Source: Nocardiopsis terrae
Lineage (GTDB): Bacteria; Actinomycetota; Actinomycetes; Streptosporangiales; Streptosporangiaceae
Assembly (NCBI RefSeq): GCF_014651695.1
Contig: NZ_BMXJ01000001.1
Coordinates: 226,845 to 290,844, forward strand
Length of the DNA: 64,000 nt
Direction: 5' to 3'
Translations under genes and position numbers: made by a program
The notes under the pieces: model-generated
Databases searched by the model: none
What the model saw: only the letters and a program-made list of their open reading frames with translations
Told to the model about the DNA's origin: nothing
Part shown: positions 37,119-46,349 of the stretch, one piece after another
How the letters are laid out: each line of letters begins with the position of its first letter
Position numbering within the stretch: the stretch's first letter is position 1

Positions 37119-38045
37119 CTACGGGACCGGCACCCCCAGGGAGGAGTGGACGAAGTCGGTCGTCGCGGCCATACCGAGGTTGTTCGGGTGGATGGGCGCC
37201 CCGTCCTCCGGGATCAGCCCCTCCACCCAACGGGTGTCCGAGCCCTGGCAGACGTCGTGACCGCGTTCGAAGGTGTCGACGAAGACGGCCCCCTGGCCCT
37301 GCGCCTCCTCCCTGAGCATCTCGTTGAGCGCGGTCTGGACCTCGTCCAGGAACGGAACGTCACCGCGGGCGATCGGCGTGCTGGGCCAGCAGCCGCCGCT
37401 CTCCGGAAGGATCTGGAGGTAGCCGACGCTGAGGACCGTGGCGTTGGGGCTGCGCTCCGCGATGTCCGCGTAGACCCCCGAGACCTCGCTCCGCAGCCCC
37501 TCGATCCGCTGGTCCAGCTCGTCTCCGTAGTGGTTCGCGCACGGGCTGCCCCACGGGTTGCGCAGGCTCTGCTTCGCGCACTCGACGAGCACGTCGGAGA
37601 AACCGAAGTCGTTGCCCGCGATACCCACCGTGACCAGGTCGGTGTCGGGCCGGAGCGCGTCCAGCTGCGGCGGGGTGTCGTCGAACTGGGCCTCGTAGAG
37701 GTGGTCCATCCGCGCACCGGAACAACTCACGTCGGTGATCTCGGTGATCCCCAGCTCCTCCGCCAGGAGCTTGGGGTAGTTGACCGAGGACTGCATACAG
37801 CCCAGGAGCGGCATCCGGGCACTGGCGACCATGGGGCCGGCGACGAAGGAGTCCCCGATGGCGACGTAGTGGCCGAAGGCCGAGGCCTGCGCCTCGTCCG
37901 CGGCGGCGGGCGCGCTGACCAGGGAAGTTCCCAGTGCTGCCAGGGCCAGCGGGGCCGTGATCCGGGCGAGGCGGCGCAGGGCTCCCGGACGGCGGTCGCT
38001 TCGGGTGCTGCGGGAGACGGCGGGGGATCGGCGTGTACGGAACAC
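37119..38045 (-). CDS. Secreted SGNH/GDSL hydrolase
   Basis: Extracellular esterase or lipase of the SGNH fold, 308 residues. Signal peptide ITAPLALAALGTSLVSAPAA, cleaved near AAA-D (about residue 49). The catalytic blocks are complete: YVAIGDSFVAGP (Ser), VTVGIAGNDFGFSDV (Asn) and DGAPIHPNNLG (His). Six cysteines suggest three disulfides, as in the S. coelicolor esterase and S. rimosus lipase type. GTG start with AGAGGAAA upstream. Substrate not known. Confidence 0.9.
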   Translation of the reverse strand: MFRTRRSPAVSRSTRSDRRPGALRRLARITAPLALAALGTSLVSAPAAADEAQASAFGHYVAIGDSFVAGPMVASARMPLLGCMQSSVNYPKLLAEELGITEITDVSCSGARMDHLYEAQFDDTPPQLDALRPDTDLVTVGIAGNDFGFSDVLVECAKQSLRNPWGSPCANHYGDELDQRIEGLRSEVSGVYADIAERSPNATVLSVGYLQILPESGGCWPSTPIARGDVPFLDEVQTALNEMLREEAQGQGAVFVDTFERGHDVCQGSDTRWVEGLIPEDGAPIHPNNLGMAATTDFVHSSLGVPVP

Positions 38046-38229
38046 GTGGGTTTCCTCTCTCCAAGGAGCGGGGGCATCGGAGCGTTCGGACCCGGGGAGT
38101 GACTCCCCAGGAAGTCTCTAACACGACCTACGAAAGAAGGGCCCTAACCCGTAGGTAACTTTCCTGTGTCCCGGGCCACCCCTGCCGTGGCAGCGAGAGC
38201 TGTCCCCGGCAGCCGTTAGCGTGTCGACC

Positions 38230-39600
38230 ATGGCAAAAGCAGCGAAGACCACGTTCCGGTGCGCCGAGTGCGGATGGAGCACCCTCAAGTGGGTGGGGCG
38301 CTGCGGGGAGTGCCAGGCCTGGGGCACCGTCGAGGAGGCAGGCGCTCCCGCGCCCGCCGCCGTCGCTGCCGCCCCCGTGACCTCCCGGGCCCGCCCCATC
38401 ACCGAGATCAGCGTGGAGAGCGCCGAGGCGGTCCCCACCGGGGTGGACGAACTCGACCGGGTACTGGGCGGCGGAGCCGTCCCCGGCGGTGTGGTCCTGC
38501 TCGCCGGAGAACCGGGCGTGGGAAAGTCGACCCTCCTCCTGGAGGTCGCCGCGATGCGTGCGGCCGACGCCCCCGTGCTGTACGTGACCGGCGAGGAGTC
38601 CGCCGGGCAGGTGCGCCTGCGCGCCGAACGCCTCGGCGCCCTCTCGGACCAGCTCTTCCTCGCCGCGGAGACCTCGGTGGCCACCCTGGTCAACCACGTG
38701 GAGGCCGTCGCCCCCAAGCTGCTGATCGTGGACTCGGTACAGACGATGGTCTCCCCCGAGGCCGCCGGCGTCCCGGGCGGTGTCACCCAGATCCGGCAGG
38801 TGACCGGGGCGCTCATCCAGATCGCCAAGGAGCGCGGCATCGCGACCGTGCTGGTCGGCCACGTCACCAAGGACGGTTCCATCGCGGGACCCCGCATGCT
38901 GGAGCACCTGGTCGACGTCGTCCTGCACTTCGAGGGTGAGCGCCACTCCCAGCTGCGCCTGCTCCGCGCGGTCAAGAACCGGTACGGCCCCACCGACGAG
39001 ATCGGTGTCTTCGAGCTCACCGAGAAGGGCATCTTCGGGCTACCCGACCCCAGCGGCCTCTTCCTCACCGAACGGACCGACCCGGTGCCGGGCACCTGCG
39101 TGACCGTCGCCCTGGAGGGTCGGCGCCCCCTCATCACCGAGGTCCAGGCCCTCGTCGCGCCGACCCCGCTACCCGCTCCCCGCCGGGCCACCTCGGGTCT
39201 GGACACCTCGCGGGTGAACATGATCCTGGCGGTGTTGGAGAAGCGGACCGGGATGAGGCTGGCCAACATGGACGTGTACGCCTCGACCGTGGGCGGCGTG
39301 AAGCTGGGCGAACCTGCCGTCGACCTGGCCCTGGCCCTGGCCGCGGCCAGCTCCAGCAACGACGTCGCCCTGCCGAGGGGGTTCATGGCGGTCGGTGAGG
39401 TCGGCCTCGCCGGTGACGTGCGCAGTGTGAACGGGGTACGCCGCCGGGTCGCCGAGGCACAGCGCCTGGGCTTCACCGAGGCGGTCGTGCCCCAGCACTT
39501 CGGCGACCCGGTCCCGGGCATCCGCGTCCACGAGGTGGAGGAGCTGAGCGAGGCCCTGACCCGGGTCGCGCGGCGCCGCCGCTCCCGCAGGGAGGAGTGA
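38230..39600 (+). CDS. radA: DNA repair protein RadA
   Basis: Helicase-like RecA paralogue that promotes branch migration during recombination, 456 residues. N-terminal zinc finger FRCAECGWSTLKWVGRCGEC, Walker A LLAGEPGVGKSTLLLEVA, the RadA motif LLRAVKNRYGPTDEIGVFEL (KNRFG type) and a Lon-protease-like C-terminal domain. I take ATG 38230 (MAKAAKTTFRC); GTG 38221 is in frame but no ribosome site precedes either, so a leaderless transcript from TTAGCGT nearby is possible. disA, its usual neighbour, is absent. Confidence 0.95.
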   Translation: MAKAAKTTFRCAECGWSTLKWVGRCGECQAWGTVEEAGAPAPAAVAAAPVTSRARPITEISVESAEAVPTGVDELDRVLGGGAVPGGVVLLAGEPGVGKSTLLLEVAAMRAADAPVLYVTGEESAGQVRLRAERLGALSDQLFLAAETSVATLVNHVEAVAPKLLIVDSVQTMVSPEAAGVPGGVTQIRQVTGALIQIAKERGIATVLVGHVTKDGSIAGPRMLEHLVDVVLHFEGERHSQLRLLRAVKNRYGPTDEIGVFELTEKGIFGLPDPSGLFLTERTDPVPGTCVTVALEGRRPLITEVQALVAPTPLPAPRRATSGLDTSRVNMILAVLEKRTGMRLANMDVYASTVGGVKLGEPAVDLALALAAASSSNDVALPRGFMAVGEVGLAGDVRSVNGVRRRVAEAQRLGFTEAVVPQHFGDPVPGIRVHEVEELSEALTRVARRRRSRREE

Positions 39601-39616
39601 GCGCGGGCGCCCGCCG

Positions 39617-40021
39617 CTAGAAGTCCAGGACCGCGCCCTTGGCGCTCTTCATGACACAGGCGTTGCTGAAGGTCTCCTCGTACTCCTCCGCTCCGGTGAC
39701 CCTGGCGGTGACCGGCTGGTAGACCATCGTGCAGACATCGTCCCCGGCCCCCTGGATCCCGGCGATGCCGCCGTGCTCGGCGATGAGGCCGCAGGCCTCC
39801 TCTGCGCGGGGGTGGGAGCCCCCGGGCTGGTCACACGTCAGGACGACCGCGCGGTACCAGCTCATACCGGTCTCCTCGCGCTGTTCGGCGGGGGTGTAGA
39901 GCTCCAGCTTGTACACGGGGGCCTGCGCGGTACCGGTCCGCGCGGTGTCCGCGTGCCCGGGCGCGGCCAGGGCGAACGAGGCGGCTGCGGCACACGTCAG
40001 GACGGCGGCGATGCGTTTCAC
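39617..40021 (-). CDS. Secreted subtilisin inhibitor (SSI family)
   Basis: Small secreted serine-protease inhibitor of 134 residues. Signal peptide MKRIAAVLTCAAAASFALAA, cleaved near GHA-D. SSI signature residues: LTCDQPGGSHPRAEEACGLI, the reactive loop DDVCTMVYQPVTARV, and the C-terminal FSNACVMKSAKGAVLDF. By alignment with SSI the scissile bond is Met-Val, as in the prototype, giving subtilisin specificity. Four cysteines form the two family disulfides. GTG 40021 has GGAG 6 bases upstream; the frame extends to 40054. Convergent with radA, 16 bases apart. Confidence 0.9.
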   Translation of the reverse strand: MKRIAAVLTCAAAASFALAAPGHADTARTGTAQAPVYKLELYTPAEQREETGMSWYRAVVLTCDQPGGSHPRAEEACGLIAEHGGIAGIQGAGDDVCTMVYQPVTARVTGAEEYEETFSNACVMKSAKGAVLDF

Positions 40022-40121
40022 GGCGGACTCCAGGGTCGGGGAAGCAGAGTTCACTCCGAATGGTAGTCATTCAATGACCAAGGGTCATGACTTTGCGGCA
40101 AGCCACCCCGGACACACGAGA

Positions 40122-40145
40122 ACCCAGCCCGGAGACGGGCTGGGT
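40122..40145 (-). terminator. Terminator after the anchored protein gene
   Basis: 9-base perfect stem (ACCCAGCCC and complement) with a 6-base loop, 17 bases beyond the stop at 40163. Outer GAGAACCC/GGGTTCTC arms (40118-40125, 40157-40164) offer an alternative fold. Confidence 0.7.
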
Positions 40146-40162
40146 CGGCTCGGGTCGGGTTC

Positions 40163-40930
40163 TCAGGCCTTGAGCTGGAACACGAGCTGGTCGACGTTCC
40201 CGACGTGTTCGCCGTGCAGGTTGGCCTTGTACCAGCCCGGCTGGGCCTTCGCACTGCTCTCCCGGCAGTCGGTGAAGGAGCGTTCCCGCGCCCAGTCGAG
40301 GGTGTACTCGTGCGGTCGGCCCTGGCTGAGCTGGCGCTCCTCCTCGGCCTTGCCCTCGACGCAGTCCGCGGAGGAGTAGACCCGGTCGTCGCCGGAGTGA
40401 ATCCTCAGTTCGATCGCCTCCGGCCCCACGCCGGCGGTACAGGTCTGCTCGGCGACGTTGACCACGGTCACCTTGAAACCGGGGCTGGCGCCGCCGCCGT
40501 ACACCTCCCGGTCGTCCTCGGCGAAGTCGAAGGTGACGACGACGTCCTGCGGGCGGCACGGGTCCTCGGGGCGCTCGGGAGCCGCAACCTCGCCCCCGTC
40601 CTCGCTCTCCGCCTCCCCGGAGCCGCCGCCGGCGTCCTCCCCGCCTTCGGCCTCCCCGCCTTCCGACGGAGAGGGAGAGGGCGAGGCGGACGGGTCCTCC
40701 GCCTCTTCCTCCGTTTCGGGTTCGGAGGGCTCGTCCTCCGCGATACTGGGAGAGGCCCCGGGTTCCTCCAGTGCCGCCTGCGAGCCCGTCGGCTCGCCGT
40801 CGTCACCGGAGGGACGGCACGCGTACGTGATGAGCGCGAGCACCAGCATCAGACCGGCCAGCACGAAGGCACGCCGCCTCCAGTAGATGTCCTTGCTGAC
40901 GGGTGCGGGGTGTCCGGTACTTGACGCCAT
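40163..40930 (-). CDS. Membrane-anchored protein of unknown function
   Basis: 255 residues. A short cytoplasmic N-terminus containing YWRRR precedes one membrane helix (AFVLAGLMLVLALITYAC). Residues about 50-115 form a Pro/Ser/Glu/Gly-rich linker. The outer domain (residues 120-255) is probably a beta sandwich with four cysteines (DPCRPQ, EQTCTAG, SADCVEG, FTDCRES) likely in two disulfides. Not recognised. ATG 40930 is chosen over the longer frame to 40972. Divergent from mutY with a 63-base gap holding both promoters. Confidence 0.7.
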   Translation of the reverse strand: MASSTGHPAPVSKDIYWRRRAFVLAGLMLVLALITYACRPSGDDGEPTGSQAALEEPGASPSIAEDEPSEPETEEEAEDPSASPSPSPSEGGEAEGGEDAGGGSGEAESEDGGEVAAPERPEDPCRPQDVVVTFDFAEDDREVYGGGASPGFKVTVVNVAEQTCTAGVGPEAIELRIHSGDDRVYSSADCVEGKAEEERQLSQGRPHEYTLDWARERSFTDCRESSAKAQPGWYKANLHGEHVGNVDQLVFQLKA

Positions 40931-40993
40931 GGGCCGTAGTATTGCGGTTTTGCGCGCCACCCACCTACTCAACCCGCCGATTTCCCGTTAAAG

Positions 40994-41869
40994 ATGAGCG
41001 ATAACCCTTACAGCACCGCCGTTCTGGCGTGGTACGAGACCAACGCCCGAGACCTCCCCTGGCGTGCGCCGCACGCCTCGCCCTGGTCCATCCTGGTCAG
41101 CGAGATCATGCTCCAGCAGACCCCCGTCGTCCGGGTCCTCCCCGCCTGGCAGGCCTGGATGGAACGCTGGCCCACCCCTGCCCACCTGGCAGAAGAGCCC
41201 TCCGGCGAGGCGGTGCGCATGTGGAACCGGCTCGGCTACCCCCGCCGGGCCCTGCGCCTGCACGCCTGCGCGGTCGCCATCACCGAGGAGCACGGCGGCG
41301 TGGTCCCCGGGGACCACGCGACGCTGCTCTCGCTCCCGGGGATCGGCGCGTACACCGCTGCGGCCGTGGCGAGCTTCGCCCACGGGCAGCGGCACGCGAT
41401 TTTGGACACCAATGTGCGGCGGGTCCTGGCTCGGGCCGAAACCGGGGTCGAGTACCCGCCGAAAACCCAGACCAAGGCGGAGACCGCTCTCGCCGAGTCC
41501 CTCCTGCCGCCGGTCCCCTCGGTGGCGGTCCGCTGGGGCGTGGCCGTGATGGAGTTGGGCGCCCTGGTCTGCACCGCACGTTCACCGCGTTGCGCGGACT
41601 GCCCCATCGCCGGGCAGTGCGCCTGGAAGCTCGCCGGGAAACCCGCCTACGACGGCCCGCCCCGGCGCGGACAGACCTACGCGGGCACCGACCGCCAGGT
41701 GCGCGGCAGACTTCTCGCCGTCCTGCGCGACTCACGCGAACCGGTCGCCAAGGACGCGTTGGACTCGGTCTGGGACGACCGCGTCCAACGTGAACGAGCC
41801 CTGGACGCCCTGGTCCAGGACGGTCTGGTGGACCCGTTGGACGACGGCCGCTACGCACTGCCCGGATGA
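40994..41869 (+). CDS. mutY: A/G-specific adenine glycosylase
   Basis: Base-excision enzyme that removes adenine paired with 8-oxoguanine, 291 residues. The catalytic glutamate is in LVSEIMLQQTPVVRVLPAW, the helix-hairpin-helix in LLSLPGIGAYTAAAVASFA, the aspartate in HAILDTNVRRVLAR and the 4Fe-4S ligands in VCTARSPRCADCPIAGQC (C-X6-C-X2-C-X5-C). It lacks the C-terminal NUDIX-like domain of E. coli MutY; instead it ends with a short winged-helix-like segment, common in actinobacteria. ATG start. Confidence 0.94.
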   Translation: MSDNPYSTAVLAWYETNARDLPWRAPHASPWSILVSEIMLQQTPVVRVLPAWQAWMERWPTPAHLAEEPSGEAVRMWNRLGYPRRALRLHACAVAITEEHGGVVPGDHATLLSLPGIGAYTAAAVASFAHGQRHAILDTNVRRVLARAETGVEYPPKTQTKAETALAESLLPPVPSVAVRWGVAVMELGALVCTARSPRCADCPIAGQCAWKLAGKPAYDGPPRRGQTYAGTDRQVRGRLLAVLRDSREPVAKDALDSVWDDRVQRERALDALVQDGLVDPLDDGRYALPG

Positions 41870-41897
41870 GACGACCGGTGCGTGTCGGCGGGGACGC

Positions 41898-42755
41898 TCA
41901 GTTCATCCGCTCCTCGAGGGCCCCTGCGCCCTGGGCGTCGAACTCCGCCTGGGTGCCGTCGTAGGCGCCGGTGCACGGCGCTCCGGGTTCCGGGGACTCC
42001 TGGCTCTGCTCGTACTCGCGCAGGAAGGCGCCCAGTTCCGGGTCCCGGGGGTCGTCCGTCCTGAGCTGGGCGCCCCAGGCGGAGGCCACCACCGCGGAGG
42101 GCAGGCCCTCCATCGGGCTGACCAGGACGTAGGAGCCGGAGAGGTGGTATGCGGCCAGCGCCTCGACCCCGGCCGGGTCCAGACCGGGGTCGTGGGTGAT
42201 CCAGACCGCACCGTGCTCGAGGGAGTGGACGGCCGCCTCGGTCAGGACCGGTTCGTCGTAGACACCGCAGTTCTGCCAGAAGCCGTAGTGCTCACCGCCC
42301 ACCGGAGGAAACTGCTCGTAGTCGACGGTCTCTCCGGTGTCCACGTGCTCCCTCGACAGGCCCTCGAAGGTCTCGGTCTCCGAGGCTCCGCCTCCTGCCG
42401 CGACGCCGTTACCGGACCCGCCGTACAGCCACACCCCGCCGAGGACCACACCCGCCACCAGGACCAGCGCGAGCACGATGCCGCCGACGATCAGCCACGG
42501 CGCCGCGGACCGCTGTTCGGGTGCGGGTCCGGGAACCCCCGGATAACCGTACGGCGGGTAGCCGGGGGGCGGACCCTGCGGTGGGTAGCCGGGGGGCGGA
42601 CCCTGCTGCGGATGACCGGGCGGCGGACCCTGGCCTCCGGGAGGCCCCTGGGGCGCCTCGTACGCCCCTGAGGGACCGTGCGGGAACGAGGGGCCGGGAG
42701 GAGGCCCCTGCGGCGGCTGGGGGCCGCCCTGACGGGGATCGTTTGGATAGGCCAC
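41898..42755 (-). CDS. DUF3105 membrane-anchored protein
   Basis: 285 residues. A Pro/Gly/Tyr-rich cytoplasmic N-terminus (residues 1-90) precedes one membrane helix (PWLIVGGIVLALVLVAGVVL) and an outer DUF3105 domain recognised by PPVGGEHYGFWQNCGVYDEP, VHSLEHGAVWITHDPGL and SGSYVLVSP. Function unknown; the conserved His-Glu-His suggests metal or ligand binding. GTG 42755 has AGGG 8 bases upstream. Convergent with mutY. Confidence 0.82.
   Translation of the reverse strand: MAYPNDPRQGGPQPPQGPPPGPSFPHGPSGAYEAPQGPPGGQGPPPGHPQQGPPPGYPPQGPPPGYPPYGYPGVPGPAPEQRSAAPWLIVGGIVLALVLVAGVVLGGVWLYGGSGNGVAAGGGASETETFEGLSREHVDTGETVDYEQFPPVGGEHYGFWQNCGVYDEPVLTEAAVHSLEHGAVWITHDPGLDPAGVEALAAYHLSGSYVLVSPMEGLPSAVVASAWGAQLRTDDPRDPELGAFLREYEQSQESPEPGAPCTGAYDGTQAEFDAQGAGALEERMN
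42556..42605. repeat. Tandem repeat in the DUF3105 gene
   Basis: Two identical 23-base units (42556-42578 and 42583-42605, period 27) encode the repeated QGPPPGYPP of the N-terminal region, with a third diverged copy downstream. Confidence 0.8.
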
Positions 42756-42819
42756 GGACGGCACCCTAGCGTCTCCCGGTCCCGCGGCCCCGACCCGGCC
42801 GCCCCGCCCCGGAAACGCC

Positions 42820-42851
42820 GACGGGGGCACCCCCGAAGGGATGCCCCCGTC
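42820..42851 (-). terminator. Terminator of clpC
   Basis: 10-base perfect stem (GACGGGGGCA and complement) with a 12-base loop, 40 bases beyond the clpC stop. Confidence 0.8.
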
Positions 42852-42891
42852 CGCACTCGGACCGGTACCGGCGGGTGGCCGGTCAGCAGCG

Positions 42892-45396
42892 TTACTCGCC
42901 CTTGGCGGCGGACTCCACCTCGGGGGTGTCCGGCACCTCGGCGGGCTTGGGAACACCCTTGAAGGTGAACTTGGCGTCCGTGCCCTCGCCCTCGGCGTCG
43001 ATCACGACGATCTGACCCGCCTTGAGGTCGCCGAACAGGATCTTCTCGGAGAGCTGGTCCTCGATCTCCCGCTGGATGGTGCGACGCAGCGGCCGCGCGC
43101 CCAGGACCGGGTCGAACCCGCGCTCGGACAGGACCTTCTTCGCCTTGGGGCGAAGCTCGATGCCCATGTCCTTCTCCTTGAGGCGACCGTCCAGGCTCGT
43201 GATCATCAGATCCACGATCTGGAAGATCTCCGACTCGGTCAGCTGGTGGAAGACGATGACGTCGTCCACACGGTTGAGGAACTCCGGCCGGAAGTTGGTC
43301 TTGAGCTCCTCGCTGACCTTCGCCTTCATCCGCTCGTAGTTGGTGTTGGCGTCGTCCTCCTTGGCGAAGCCCATGGCCTGGCCCTTGGAGATGTCCCGCG
43401 TACCCAGGTTGGTCGTCATGATGATGACCGTGTTCTTGAAGTCGACGTTGCGACCCTGGGCGTCGGTGAGACGACCCTCCTCCAGCACCTGGAGCAGAGA
43501 GTTGAAGATGTCGTTGTGGGCCTTCTCGATCTCGTCGAAGAGGACCACGGAGAACGGCTTGCGGCGCACCTTCTCGGTGAGCTGGCCGCCCTCCTCGTAG
43601 CCGACGTAGCCGGGAGGCGAACCGAACAGCCGCGAGACCGTGTGCTTCTCCATGAACTCGGACATGTCGAGCTGGATCAGCGAGTCCTCGTCCCCGAAGA
43701 GGAACTCGGCGAGGGTCTTGGACAGCTCGGTCTTACCCACACCGGACGGACCGGCGAAGATGAACGAACCACCGGGACGCTTGGGGTCCTTCAGACCGGC
43801 GCGGGTACGGCGGATGGCCTGCGAGAGCGCCTTGATGGCGTCCTCCTGGCCGATGACCCGGCGGTGCAGCTCGTCCTCCATGCGCAGCAGGCGGGAGCTC
43901 TCCTCCTCGGTCAGCTTGAAGACCGGGATGCCGGTGGAGGCGGCAAGGACCTCTGCGATGAGCTCCTCGTCGACCTCGGCCACGACGTCCATGTCGCCGG
44001 CCTTCCACTCCTTCTCCCGCTGCGCCTTCTTACTGAGCAGCTGCTTCTCGTCGTCACGCAGGGAGGCGGCCTTCTCGAAGTCCTGCTCGTCGATGGCCGA
44101 CTCCTTGTCGCGGCGCACGGCCGCGATCTTCTCGTCGAACTCACGCAGGTCCGGCGGAGCGGTCATCCGGCGGATGCGCATCCGGGAACCGGCCTCGTCG
44201 ATGAGGTCGATCGCCTTGTCCGGCAGGAACCGGTCGCTGATGTAGCGGTCGGCCAGTTGCGCGGCGGCCACGAGTGCACTGTCGGTGATCGAGACGCGGT
44301 GGTGGGCCTCGTAGCGGTCACGCAGGCCCTTGAGGATCTCGATGGCGTGCTTGGTCGACGGCTCGTCCACCTGGATCGGCTGGAAGCGCCGCTCCAGGGC
44401 GGCGTCCTTCTCCAGGTACTTGCGGTACTCGTCGAGCGTGGTCGCGCCGATGGTCTGCAGCTCACCCCGGGCCAGCATGGGCTTCAGGATGGAGGCGGCG
44501 TCTATGGCACCTTCCGCCGCCCCCGCGCCGACCAGCGTGTGCAGCTCGTCGATGAAGAGGATGATGTCGCCGCGGGTGCGGATCTCCTTGAGCACCTTCT
44601 TGAGGCGCTCCTCGAAGTCACCGCGGTAGCGGCTGCCGGCGACCAGGGCGCCGAGGTCGAGCGTGTACAGCTGCTTGTCCTTGAGCGTCTCGGGGATCTC
44701 CCCCTTGACGATCTTCTGCGCAAGGCCCTCGACGACGGCGGTCTTACCGACGCCGGGCTCACCGATCAGCACCGGGTTGTTCTTGGTGCGCCGTGAGAGC
44801 ACCTGCATGACGCGCTCGATTTCCTTGTCCCGGCCGATGACCGGGTCGAGCTTGGACTCGCGCGCGGCCTGCGTCAGGTTGCGGCCGAACTGGTCCAGCA
44901 CCAGCGAGGTGGAGGGGGTGGACTCGGAGGAGGCCCCGGTGGCCTGCGGCTCCTTGCCCTGGTACCCGTGCAGCAGCTGGATGACCTGCTGGCGGACGCG
45001 GTTGAGGTCCGCTCCGAGCTTGACGAGGACCTGGGCGGCGACGCCCTCACCCTCGCGGATCAGGCCCAGCAGTATGTGCTCGGTACCGATGTAGTTGTGG
45101 CCGAGCTGAAGCGCCTCGCGCAGCGACAGCTCGAGGACCTTCTTGGCGCGCGGGGTGAAGGGGATGTGCCCCGACGGCGCCTGCTGGCCCTGCCCGATGA
45201 TCTCCTCTACCTGCTGCCGAACCGCTTCGAGGCTGATACCAAGGCTCTCCAGAGCCTTGGCGGCGACGCCCTCACCCTCGTGGATGAGGCCGAGCAGGAT
45301 GTGCTCCGTACCGATGTAGTTGTGGTTGAGCATCCTGGCCTCTTCCTGGGCCAGAACCACCACTCGCCGCGCGCGGTCGGTAAACCTCTCGAACAT
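42892..45396 (-). CDS. clpC: ATP-dependent Clp protease ATP-binding subunit ClpC
   Basis: AAA+ unfoldase that feeds ClpP, 834 residues. Two N-domain repeats ([20 protein letters not shown] and [20 protein letters not shown]), first ATPase module with Walker [14 protein letters not shown] and Walker [15 protein letters not shown], a coiled-coil UVR-like middle region ([16 protein letters not shown]), second module with [17 protein letters not shown] and [11 protein letters not shown], and the ClpP-docking C-domain. ATG 45396 ([17 protein letters not shown]) has GAGGAG 8 bases upstream; the frame extends to 45543 without support. A ClgR-like operator lies about 250 bases upstream. Confidence 0.97.
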   Translation of the reverse strand: MFERFTDRARRVVVLAQEEARMLNHNYIGTEHILLGLIHEGEGVAAKALESLGISLEAVRQQVEEIIGQGQQAPSGHIPFTPRAKKVLELSLREALQLGHNYIGTEHILLGLIREGEGVAAQVLVKLGADLNRVRQQVIQLLHGYQGKEPQATGASSESTPSTSLVLDQFGRNLTQAARESKLDPVIGRDKEIERVMQVLSRRTKNNPVLIGEPGVGKTAVVEGLAQKIVKGEIPETLKDKQLYTLDLGALVAGSRYRGDFEERLKKVLKEIRTRGDIILFIDELHTLVGAGAAEGAIDAASILKPMLARGELQTIGATTLDEYRKYLEKDAALERRFQPIQVDEPSTKHAIEILKGLRDRYEAHHRVSITDSALVAAAQLADRYISDRFLPDKAIDLIDEAGSRMRIRRMTAPPDLREFDEKIAAVRRDKESAIDEQDFEKAASLRDDEKQLLSKKAQREKEWKAGDMDVVAEVDEELIAEVLAASTGIPVFKLTEEESSRLLRMEDELHRRVIGQEDAIKALSQAIRRTRAGLKDPKRPGGSFIFAGPSGVGKTELSKTLAEFLFGDEDSLIQLDMSEFMEKHTVSRLFGSPPGYVGYEEGGQLTEKVRRKPFSVVLFDEIEKAHNDIFNSLLQVLEEGRLTDAQGRNVDFKNTVIIMTTNLGTRDISKGQAMGFAKEDDANTNYERMKAKVSEELKTNFRPEFLNRVDDVIVFHQLTESEIFQIVDLMITSLDGRLKEKDMGIELRPKAKKVLSERGFDPVLGARPLRRTIQREIEDQLSEKILFGDLKAGQIVVIDAEGEGTDAKFTFKGVPKPAEVPDTPEVESAAKGE

Positions 45397-45641
45397 GTCT
45401 CGTCGCTCCTCTACAGAGCGGTCAGGCAGGGACGGTTCTTTCCGACCCAACTCTTCCGCATATCGGCCCCACAGGGATAACCGCCCCGGGGAGCACTGTC
45501 GCACCCGTCCATCCTGTCGGCGGCTGCCGACGTGGATGGACATCTCCGCACGGCCGACCGCAGCCGTCCGTGTCAGAGACTTTCCCCGACGATAGGGCGT
45601 TCACCCAACATCCAACTACCAATTGCCGCGTCAGATTTCCC

Positions 45642-45659
45642 TGTACGCCGAAGGCGAAC
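45642..45659. promoter_or_regulatory. ClgR-type operator upstream of clpC
   Basis: TGTACGCCGAAGGCGAAC fits the actinobacterial ClgR pattern CGCYNANRGCG with the A/T-flanked ends expected for the longer consensus. ClgR activates clp genes under protein stress. About 246 bases before the clpC start. Confidence 0.7.
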
Positions 45660-45661
45660 GA

Positions 45662-45696
45662 CCCGGGCACTCCCATCCATCGCGAGAGTGCCCGGG
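45662..45696 (-). terminator. Terminator-like stem upstream of clpC
   Basis: 11-base perfect stem (CCCGGGCACTC and complement) with a 13-base loop, directly before the ClgR-like site. It would insulate clpC from transcripts coming from the lsr2 side. Confidence 0.6.
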
Positions 45697-45719
45697 CCGC
45701 ACGTGTGCAAGCCGGATTA

Positions 45720-45859
45720 TCGGCTCTTAGCGAACAAGCCGAAGTCGTGTTGTTCTTCAAGCAGAAATGCTCCGGACCGTCGTCCGGTGACGGACGCGTG
45801 CCCTGCGCGCCCCGAGAGGGGCGAAGCCGTCCAGGACGGCTTCGGGAACCGGTTTCCCG
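45720..45859. other. Hairpin cluster, possible structured RNA
   Basis: Six perfect stems in 140 bases: 45720-45742, 45760-45771 (AGCA-GAAA-TGCT), 45772-45787, 45808-45823 (CGCCCC-GAGA-GGGGCG), 45822-45844 (11-base stem beginning CGAAGCCGTCC) and 45843-45859. There is no coding frame. It may be a non-coding RNA or leader; strand unknown. Confidence 0.35.
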
Positions 45860-46212
45860 GCCTCCCCGGCGGGCCCGGGCGCTCCCCGGAACACCTCGGG
45901 GTCCGACGGTGGCGGGACCTGACGGCCCCGCGTGCCCCGGGCTCCCCCGCCGCGGTCCCTCGGACCACGGCACAACGGTACCCGCCCCGCCAGCATCGCT
46001 GCTGTCGGCGGGGTCCTGCCCGCCCCGGCCGCCGACACGGCCCGCGGCATCGGAACAGCTCCACGCCCCCGGAGTATCCCCTTCGCCCCGCTTGTCGCGG
46101 GATCCCGGTGTCACAGGCACTCCGGCGCTACCGGTCCTGCCGGCGCACCGGACACAGCCGGTCCGGCCCGCGATGTCACGCGGATACCGGGCCCGGCGGT
46201 TCTCCGGCGCCT

Positions 46213-46239
46213 CGAACGTCCTTGCTCATGGGACGTTCG
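46213..46239 (-). terminator. Hairpin after lsr2
   Basis: 9-base perfect stem (CGAACGTCC and complement) with a 9-base loop, 110 bases beyond the lsr2 stop; the best candidate terminator for lsr2. Confidence 0.5.
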
Positions 46240-46349
46240 GGCCGATCCGGGCCTCGGGATGTACGGGTTCGGGGCGGTGAACTGAAGCCGCGGGACGAAA
46301 TCTTGATCAAGAACTGACAACATTTCGGCCGACCGGGGCAGTGGCAAAC

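Larger units (their letters stand above)
45397..46349. other. Long gene-free region between lsr2 and clpC
   Basis: 953 bases with no open frame of credible composition or ribosome site on either strand. On the minus strand it runs: dyad at 46301-46312, hairpin after lsr2 (46213-46239), a GC-rich tract, a cluster of hairpins (45720-45859), a terminator-like stem (45662-45696), the ClgR-like site (45642-45659), then the clpC promoter and leader. Confidence 0.7.

Noticed and set aside
45532..46317. Open frames of 230-260 codons on the plus strand between lsr2 and clpC
   Set aside because: Composition is Pro/Arg/Ser-rich, no ribosome site and no recognisable motif; third-position bias is not that of neighbouring genes.
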